This document shows, in pieces, positions 58,422 to 64,000 of a DNA stretch of 64,000 bases. Source of the DNA: Acidimicrobium ferrooxidans. GTDB lineage: Bacteria > Actinomycetota > Geothermincolia > Fen-727 > Anoxymicrobiaceae. A program made the position numbers and the translations under genes. Each line of letters begins with the position of its first letter. The stretch's first letter is position 1. Location of the stretch: the NCBI GenBank assembly GCA_020723485.1, contig DYIU01000004.1, positions 257,785 to 321,784 on the forward strand, written 5' to 3'. The notes beneath the pieces are model-generated. The model was not told where the DNA came from and searched no databases. It worked only from the letters and a program-made list of their open reading frames with translations.

Positions 58422-60173
58422 ATGGCGAGGAAGAAGATATTCTCTGACAGGCGGAGGCGCGAGGCCTTCGTGGGCAGCGGGCGCAGGACCCTGTCTTTCG
58501 ACGAGGTCGAGCGCCAGGTCCGGCCGCGAAAAGCCCCGTTACGGAAGACACGCGAAGACTCAACCCCTTCCAGGGCGTTCAGGCCCGACAGCAAGGCCAG
58601 GGGCTCGCGCATAACCGGCGTTCACGTCGCGGTGGGCTTCGCCCTCGCCGGACTCCTGGCGTTCGGCATCTACTTCCTCTTCTTCATGCTTCCCTCACCC
58701 ATAGGGGGGTTGACCCCGTCCAGCGGTTCCTACGTCAGGACCCCCACGGTCGAGGTGAAGGCGGCGTTCCGCCGAGCGGTGAGCCCTTCTCAGCTCACGG
58801 TAAAGGTCGACGGCAAGGACACGACCATGAAGACGACCGTCGACGCCAGGGCCCTGTCATGCAAGGTCAACCTCCCCGACGGCGAGCACAAGGCGTTCGT
58901 GGAGGTGGACGGCGGCGGCTTGATGGGAAAGCGGACCGCGAACTGGACTTTCATCGTGGACACCACGCCTCCTGAATTGAGCATAACGGACAAAACCGTG
59001 AAAGAGATCGAGGGCTCCGGCGAGGTCGAGGTGACCTTCAAGGGAAAGACGGACAAGGGGGCCAGGGTCAGCGCCGGCAAGGAGGTCCTGCCGGTGAGCT
59101 CCAGCGGCACCTTCAGGGGCAATGCCACCGCCTCACGCGCGCGGAGCTTCGAGGTCAAAGCAACCGACCAGGCGGGCAACGAGTCGTCTGCATACGTGGT
59201 GACCCAGAAGCCCCCGCTCGCCAAGGGCGCGCACGTGTCGGTCTACCTGGCCTCGAGCGACTCGGACATGGCGAAGATGATGGACCTGGTGGACAGGACC
59301 GAGCTCAACGCGCTCGAGATAGACCTCAAGGACGAAGCGGGCCAGATAGCTTTCCTGCTCGACAACGACCTGGCCAAGCAGGTGAACAGCCTGAACGACT
59401 ACGTCAAGCTCGACTCGCTGGTCGATTCGATGCGGTACCGCGACATATACACCATATGCCGGATAGTGTGCTTCAAGGACCCGAAGCTCGCCAAGGGCAA
59501 GACCGGCGTGGCTGTCCAGGACAAGGCCGGTGGGCTGTGGGGCAAAGGGCAGTGGCTCGACCCGTACTCGAAGGAAGCATGGGACTACAACCTGGCCGTT
59601 GCGGAAGCCGCGGCGAAGGCCGGCTTCCAGGAGGTACAGTTCGACTACGTGAGGTTCCCCTCCGACGGCAACACAGACGCGTGCCTGTATCCCAACCAGG
59701 ACTCCCGGAAGCCCGTCGAGGTCATAGACGATTTCCTCGCCTACGCGAGGGAGAAGCTCGCCCCCTACAACGTGTTCGTCTCGGCCGACGTCTTCGGGCT
59801 GACGGCGAGCAAGCAGGGAGACATGGGGATAGGGCAGGATGTCGAGTCGGTCGCCAGGCGTGTCGACTATATCTCGCCCATGGTCTACCCGTCCCACTAC
59901 AATACAGGGGAGTACGGCATCAGGAATCCCGAGAGCAATCCGGGTGACATCGTCACGGCCTCCATCAAGGAGTTCAAGAAGGTCATGGCCGGCAAGCCGT
60001 CTGCTCTGCGCCCCTGGCTCCAGGACTTCTCACTCAGGGTCGCATACACGCCCGACATGGTGCGGCGCCAGATAGACGCCTGCGAAAAGCTCGGCGTCAA
60101 GCAGTGGCTGCTGTGGGACCCCGACTGCACCTACAGCGAATCGGCGCTCGACAAGGAGAAGTCCTCCGACTGA
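58422..60173 (+). CDS. Membrane-anchored putative glycoside hydrolase (DUF4015)
   Basis: A 583-residue protein. A basic cytosolic leader (residues 1-62) precedes one membrane helix (about 64-90, VHVAVGFALAGLLAFGIYFL), then two beta-rich Ig-like segments (about 95-265), then a TIM-barrel domain from about 275 (HVSVYLASSDSDMAKMMDLV, NALEIDLKDEAGQI, VQFDYVRFPSDG, DYISPMVYPSHYNTGEYG, WLLWDPDCTY). The latter matches the putative glycosyl hydrolase domain PF13200. Acidic residues in QFDYVRFP are candidate catalytic ones. It probably cuts a cell-wall or exopolysaccharide together with the deacetylase. Confidence 0.88.
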   Translation: MARKKIFSDRRRREAFVGSGRRTLSFDEVERQVRPRKAPLRKTREDSTPSRAFRPDSKARGSRITGVHVAVGFALAGLLAFGIYFLFFMLPSPIGGLTPSSGSYVRTPTVEVKAAFRRAVSPSQLTVKVDGKDTTMKTTVDARALSCKVNLPDGEHKAFVEVDGGGLMGKRTANWTFIVDTTPPELSITDKTVKEIEGSGEVEVTFKGKTDKGARVSAGKEVLPVSSSGTFRGNATASRARSFEVKATDQAGNESSAYVVTQKPPLAKGAHVSVYLASSDSDMAKMMDLVDRTELNALEIDLKDEAGQIAFLLDNDLAKQVNSLNDYVKLDSLVDSMRYRDIYTICRIVCFKDPKLAKGKTGVAVQDKAGGLWGKGQWLDPYSKEAWDYNLAVAEAAAKAGFQEVQFDYVRFPSDGNTDACLYPNQDSRKPVEVIDDFLAYAREKLAPYNVFVSADVFGLTASKQGDMGIGQDVESVARRVDYISPMVYPSHYNTGEYGIRNPESNPGDIVTASIKEFKKVMAGKPSALRPWLQDFSLRVAYTPDMVRRQIDACEKLGVKQWLLWDPDCTYSESALDKEKSSD

Positions 60174-60213
60174 AGCGGGACATGCAGCGCGGCTTGAATC
60201 ACGTTCCCCCTTA

Positions 60214-60471
60214 TCACCCGACGGCCCAGCGGTTGAGCCCGTTCATGGTGTCCTCGGCTTCAGCTTCTGCTTCGTCGCGGGACTTGCCGGTCATCTCCTG
60301 TATCCTCTCCGCTATCCTGGCCTTCACGGCGTCCCTGTCCGCGACAAACTCGCTGTGGACCATGCAGAAGCTGCAGAAGTCTCCTTTCTCGCTTCCCTCC
60401 GCGTAGTCCTCTGGATTCATCGGGACCCCGCAGGACTGGCAGACATGCTCCTCTACGTCCACCACTACCAC
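60214..60471 (-). CDS. Putative zinc-ribbon domain protein
   Basis: An 85-residue protein with a zinc-binding unit at 11-40: CQSCGVPMNPEDY then GDFCSFCMVHSEF, giving a C4 site (C11, C14, C33, C36 approximately). The rest is an acidic helix (VKARIAERIQEMTGKSRDEA). It matches the putative zinc ribbon family PF12674. The role is unknown; family members often accompany transcription or redox genes. Confidence 0.85.
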   Translation of the reverse strand: MVVVDVEEHVCQSCGVPMNPEDYAEGSEKGDFCSFCMVHSEFVADRDAVKARIAERIQEMTGKSRDEAEAEAEDTMNGLNRWAVG

Positions 60472-60704
60472 CCCTTTCGCGCACGTTGTTCTTCGAGTGT
60501 TAGTTTCTGCGCGTGCAATGGATTACCTGCCGGCGGACGGGGCAGCGCGACCGCGCCTCCCGCAGGGGAATATGTGGTTTCGATTAACGGTTGTGAGCGT
60601 TCGGTTGCCCACGTTCTTCCGCAGTCGATTGTCCATTATCATGGAGGCTGGAACAGCCCGGGGGTAGTCTTACGGCGGAGCGAGCCGGGCTATCTGGAGA
60701 CGCT

Positions 60705-61733
60705 ATGAAAGAGGATTTGCACAGACAGGAGTTCGAGGGCCGGGCCGTTGAGTCGCGCTGCGGGTCGCCAGGCGCGCTCGAGCGCAGGGACTTCCTGAAA
60801 AAAGCGGGCATCTGGACCGGGGGCATACTGATGGGTGGGGCGCTGGCGGCTCTCGCGGGCTGCACCGAGCCGAAAGCCCCGCTGGTCCGGACCAGCGGGC
60901 CCTCCTCCTCTCCCGCTCCGGTTGCGGGGGCGCCGGACCTGGCGGCCGCCACCGGCGCGGACCCCGGCGAGACGGCGCGGAGGGCTGTCGACGCGCTCGG
61001 CGGGATGGGAAGGTTCGTGAAGGCGGGTGACATGGTGGTGGTAAAGCCCAACGCTTCCTTCATGGACGGGCCCGAGGCCGCCACCAGCACCAACCCCGCG
61101 GTCGTGAGCCAGGTCGTGACGATGTGCCGGGAGGCCGGCGCCTCCAGGGTTGTGGTCCTGGAGCATTGCCTGAGGGGCTCCGCGGACGCCTGCCTGTCGG
61201 GAAACGGAATCGGCGAGGCTGTCACGCGGGCGGGAGGCGAGATGCTCGCCTTCGACGCTGGGAACCGCGGGAACGGTGTCCAGGCGGCGGTGAGGAGCGG
61301 TGTCGCGCTGAAGACCGTAAGTGTCTATCCCGAGGTACTGCAGGCCGACGTCGTCATAACGGTTCCCCGGGCGAAGCACCACGGGAGCGCAGGGTTGTCT
61401 CTGGGGATGAAGAACTTCATCGGCGTGATGACCGACATGTCGTCCATCCACAACTTCGGGCTCCACCAGGGGATAGCGGACCTCAACTCGCTAGTAAGAC
61501 CGGCGCTGTCGGTTGTTGACGCATCGGTCATCCTCCTGGACAACGGCCCGGGCGGGCCGGGAACGACACACGCCGCGAACACGATAATAGCCAGCGGCGA
61601 TGTCGTGGCAGCCGACTCCTACACCTGCGGCCTGTTCGGCAGGTTGCCTCAGGAGATCGAGTACGTCTCCCTGGGCAACAGGGCCGGGCTAGGCGAGATG
61701 GACCTGAACAAGCTGAGGATAGCGAGGGTGTGA
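60705..61733 (+). CDS. DUF362 protein with Tat-like lipoprotein signal
   Basis: A 342-residue exported protein. A twin-arginine motif (ERRDFLKKAG) at about 27-36 leads into a hydrophobic stretch (GGILMGGALAALAGC) with a lipobox cysteine, so it is probably exported folded and lipid-anchored. The mature part is the DUF362 domain: GDMVVVKPNASFMDGPEAAT, VVTMCREAGASRVVVLEHC, VITVPRAKHHGSAGLSLGMK and FIGVMTDMSSIHNFGLHQGI. Function of DUF362 is unknown; in anaerobes it often lies with ferredoxins. It is directly followed (one base) by a polyferredoxin gene. Confidence 0.87.
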   Translation: MKEDLHRQEFEGRAVESRCGSPGALERRDFLKKAGIWTGGILMGGALAALAGCTEPKAPLVRTSGPSSSPAPVAGAPDLAAATGADPGETARRAVDALGGMGRFVKAGDMVVVKPNASFMDGPEAATSTNPAVVSQVVTMCREAGASRVVVLEHCLRGSADACLSGNGIGEAVTRAGGEMLAFDAGNRGNGVQAAVRSGVALKTVSVYPEVLQADVVITVPRAKHHGSAGLSLGMKNFIGVMTDMSSIHNFGLHQGIADLNSLVRPALSVVDASVILLDNGPGGPGTTHAANTIIASGDVVAADSYTCGLFGRLPQEIEYVSLGNRAGLGEMDLNKLRIARV

Positions 61734-61734
61734 T

Positions 61735-63312
61735 TTGAAGAGCGGGGGATCGAGGCGCGGGAGGAGGTTGTTCAGATCCGTGAGGTGGGCTGTGCGGCTG
61801 GGATTCCTGGCCTTCTTCGTGCTCCTGGTGTTCAGGGCCGCCTACCCTCCGCTGGAGACGCCGTCCGCCAACCTGATGCTCAGATTCGACCCCCTGGCCG
61901 GCATCTACTCGATGATCGCCTCCCGGAGCCTGGACACCCTTGGAGCCTTCTGGCCCGCGTGGATACTGCTGGGGCTTACCCTGGTGTCGAGCAGGTTCTT
62001 CTGCGGCTGGATATGCCCGCTCGGGACGTGCTTCGACATCGCGGGCTCCATCAAGCCGCGCGTGCTCAAGTACTACCAGCCGAAGGGGAAGGCGATGAAG
62101 GCCCTCCTGGCCCGCGAGAAGAGCGGCGTGACACCGCGGCGGGTCAGGATCAAGTACTTCATACTGGCCGCCGTCCTCGCCCTGGGACTGGTGGGCGTAA
62201 ACCTGCTGTATTTCGCCAGCCCGCTGGTGATTATGAACCGCAGCCTGTACCTTCTGTTCCTGCCGCAGGTCCCAGTGCTCCTGTTGATACTGCTGCTGCT
62301 CGCGTTCGTCTACAGACCGCGGTTCTGGTGCGACGACCTCTGCCCCATGGGCGCGCTGATGAGCCTGGTATCCATGGCCGGAAAGCGGCTGGGCGCCTCG
62401 GCGAGCCCCCTGTCCGTGGTCAAGGACCCCGGCGCCTGCATCGAGTGCGGTGCCTGCTACCGGGCTTGCGATTTCGGCGTGCCCGAGCCGTACCTGAAAC
62501 AGGACGCCGGGCGGCTGCGCTCCGCCGACTGCACGGCGTGCGCTGAATGCGTGGCGGCCTGCCCTTCAGCGGACGCGTTGGCGCTGGAGAGCATCGGCGT
62601 TTCCATACTCACGTCCAAGGGGGCGCGGCGGCATCCCGCGTACGAGAAGAGCCACCCGGCGGCTTCGATCCCCGGCTCCGGCGAAGGCGACCCCGACTCG
62701 AAGTTGACGGTCTCGCGCGGCGAGTTCATTGGCTCGCTGGGCCTCGGCGCGGTCCTGCTGGCGGGGTACGGCCTCGGGGTGAGGGAGGTGTCCGGCCCGG
62801 TTCTCAGGATGCCTGGAGCCCAGGACGAGGCGAGCTTCCTCGCCGAGTGCAACAGGTGCGCAGAGTGCATGCGCGCCTGCCCGGTAGAGTGCCTAAGGCC
62901 GATGGGGCTAGAGGACGGACTGGGCAAGCTCTGGACCCCCCGCTTCGAGCCGCGCACCGCGGGCTGCATCTATGAGCAGTGCGACCAGGCATGCGCGAGG
63001 GTCTGCCCGGTAAACGCCATCGAGCGCCAGAAGCCCGAAGACGTGAAGATAGGCCTGGCGCACGTCAGCAAGCAGACCTGCCTGGGATGGAAGGGCAAGC
63101 CGTGCCTGGTATGCCAGGAGCGCTGCCGCTTCAACGCCATCGAGAACAACGGCCTGAAGCCGGTCGTCGTCGAGGACAAATGCACGGGCTGCGGAGCTTG
63201 CGAGCAGACCTGCCCAACCGAGCCGACGAGTATAGCGATCTTCAGGACCGGGGAGACTCCGTCGTGGCCGCAAGGAGGCAGCGGAGGAAGCCGCCGCAGA
63301 AGCGGCGGGTAG
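61735..63312 (+). CDS. Membrane polyferredoxin (NapH-like fused to multiple [4Fe-4S] domains)
   Basis: A 525-residue membrane protein. Helices lie near 20-35, 72-88, 140-162 and 176-193. NapH-type cytosol-side cysteine motifs CGWICPLGTC (90-99) and CDDLCPMG (199-206) follow. Then come ferredoxin sites: CIECGACYRAC (235-245), CTACAECVAACP (266-277), a Tat-like/membrane segment at 328-349 (SRGEFIGSLGLGAVLLAGYG), CNRCAECMRACP (372-383), CxxxxCDQACARVCP (411-425), CLVCQERC (457-464) and CTGCGACEQTCP (483-494). It thus combines NapH and NapG features. The TTG start is one base past the DUF362 stop. It probably moves electrons between the quinone pool and the exported partner. Confidence 0.88.
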   Translation: MKSGGSRRGRRLFRSVRWAVRLGFLAFFVLLVFRAAYPPLETPSANLMLRFDPLAGIYSMIASRSLDTLGAFWPAWILLGLTLVSSRFFCGWICPLGTCFDIAGSIKPRVLKYYQPKGKAMKALLAREKSGVTPRRVRIKYFILAAVLALGLVGVNLLYFASPLVIMNRSLYLLFLPQVPVLLLILLLLAFVYRPRFWCDDLCPMGALMSLVSMAGKRLGASASPLSVVKDPGACIECGACYRACDFGVPEPYLKQDAGRLRSADCTACAECVAACPSADALALESIGVSILTSKGARRHPAYEKSHPAASIPGSGEGDPDSKLTVSRGEFIGSLGLGAVLLAGYGLGVREVSGPVLRMPGAQDEASFLAECNRCAECMRACPVECLRPMGLEDGLGKLWTPRFEPRTAGCIYEQCDQACARVCPVNAIERQKPEDVKIGLAHVSKQTCLGWKGKPCLVCQERCRFNAIENNGLKPVVVEDKCTGCGACEQTCPTEPTSIAIFRTGETPSWPQGGSGGSRRRSGG

Positions 63313-64000
63313 CTACCTGCTCTCGAAGTATGCGTCGATGGCCTGGGTGAGCTGAGAGGCTACCAACTCGCGCCCGGACGGGTTGTCACGTACCAGGTCC
63401 GCCCTGTTCTCTATGCATATCACCGGCACCCTCGAGAGCACGCTCCCTATGAGGCAAGTCGGGTGCCCGGGTGGGGTCGTGTTTCCCTGGCTCGTACCCC
63501 CGGTATCGTCCCGGACCGCCAGCCCCAGGAACGGCGCGACCGCCCGGGCCAACGCGTCGCTCCCCGCCGCCACGGTCGGGTCGACCACGGTGATCCGCGA
63601 GGGGTCCGCCACCGGGCACCTGGCGGCGTCGGGGGGCGGGCGCATGACGCCGGTGAACCCGCCGTCGTCGAAATGGAGGCGCACCCAGATGTCGCAGGAA
63701 TTTGCCCTGTCGGCCCGCGCACGCAGGGACTCGTAGTCATATGCGCTGTCTTTCGCGAGGACCACCTCGTAGCCCATCTCCTCCAGCTTCGCTCTCGTCC
63801 TCAGGGCGAGGTCCCAGTTCGACTCGAGCTCACCGGGAGCGCCGGTGTTGTCCCCGACGTTCAGCCCCGTCGCTGGGTCTATCTCGCTGCCTGTGTACCC
63901 CGAGTGTCCGGGGTCCAGGCACACAACGGCCGACTCCGGGATGCCGAAATACATGGGCCTCTCGGCGACCACCGGGCGGTCGCTCGAAAGGGTGGTGGCC
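63313..64000 (-). CDS. N-acetylmuramoyl-L-alanine amidase fused to AEGTTR-type module (5' end off window)
   Basis: The C-terminal 229 codons of a gene that continues beyond the right edge. The first visible residues (SSDRPVVAERPMYF) are the exact ending of the AEGTTR module found in two other genes here. They lead straight into an Amidase_3 domain: VVCLDPGHSG with the zinc histidine, GELESNWDLALRTRAKLEEM with the zinc glutamate, WVRLHFDDGGFTG with the second histidine, and VICIENRADL with a late glutamate. It would cleave the amide bond between muramic acid and the peptide stem. It is convergent with the polyferredoxin gene with no gap. Confidence 0.85.
   Translation of the reverse strand, partial: ATTLSSDRPVVAERPMYFGIPESAVVCLDPGHSGYTGSEIDPATGLNVGDNTGAPGELESNWDLALRTRAKLEEMGYEVVLAKDSAYDYESLRARADRANSCDIWVRLHFDDGGFTGVMRPPPDAARCPVADPSRITVVDPTVAAGSDALARAVAPFLGLAVRDDTGGTSQGNTTPPGHPTCLIGSVLSRVPVICIENRADLVRDNPSGRELVASQLTQAIDAYFESR

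Overview
ORGANISM. The window is GC-rich, densely coded bacterial DNA. Several neighbourhoods look actinobacterial: ahcY near a bifunctional phosphoglucose/phosphomannose isomerase and a phosphohexomutase, and RNase HI overlapping a coiled-coil C4 zinc-ribbon protein. Many enzymes are typical of strict anaerobes: a glycyl radical enzyme, a 2-hydroxyacyl-CoA dehydratase-type cassette with its ATP-dependent activator, a molybdopterin oxidoreductase, a polyferredoxin beside a DUF362 protein, and a two-gene SufC-SufB system. My inference is a deep-branching anaerobic actinobacterium (Geothermincolia/Aquicultoria-like), but no rRNA or marker gene here proves it. LAYOUT. 1-12.6 kb (minus strand): a class II aldolase fragment, ahcY and a purine nucleoside phosphorylase (salvage of SAM by-products), running into a sugar-nucleotide and glycosyltransferase block (hexose-phosphate isomerase, mutase, NDP-sugar pyrophosphorylase, two GDP-mannose-type SDRs, three GT2 glycosyltransferases, a small DMT flippase-like protein, ugd). 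12.6-16.7 kb: RNase HI, zinc-ribbon protein, small export protein, molybdopterin oxidoreductase. 16.9-22.1 kb: an unrecognised cytosolic protein, a xylose-isomerase-like barrel, a VOC protein and a secreted six-bladed NHL propeller fused to four AEGTTR modules. 22.3-28.8 kb: lipid metabolism (thioesterase, TetR, SCP2 protein, acyl-CoA synthetase, GMC oxidoreductase), with a palindromic operator lying on a sigma70-type promoter. 28.8-33 kb: tRNA-Val, glycyl radical enzyme, XRE regulator, ssb. 33-38.5 kb: a large lipoprotein, a second propeller/AEGT surface protein, an ATC-hydrolase-like protein and a Cys-rich membrane protein. 38.5-41.8 kb: sufC-sufB, NUDIX hydrolase, methyltransferase. 41.8-46.9 kb: activator ATPase, CoA ligase and two dehydratase/benzoyl-CoA-reductase-type subunits, preceded by a terminated NifU-like gene. 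47-53.4 kb: two metallo-beta-lactamase-fold proteins, an alkyl-DHAP-synthase-like flavoenzyme, a two-component pair and a MerR-TetR fusion regulator. 53.4-57.1 kb: cysK, VOC epimerase, GNAT, two convergent TetR genes. 57.3-64 kb: exported polysaccharide deacetylase, a DUF4015 glycosidase, a zinc ribbon, a DUF362/polyferredoxin pair and the end of an amidase fused to the AEGTTR module. HOW IT FITS TOGETHER. The sugar-nucleotide genes feed the glycosyltransferases for envelope polysaccharide. The AEGTTR proteins, deacetylase, glycosidase and amidase act at or outside the envelope. SufCB and the NifU-like protein could supply Fe-S clusters to the many Fe-S enzymes. Seven copies of a mobile-looking palindromic element (conserved GGGGTCAG head, co-varying arm) are scattered at gene ends. 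In two places they encode the last residues and stop codon of a neighbouring gene.
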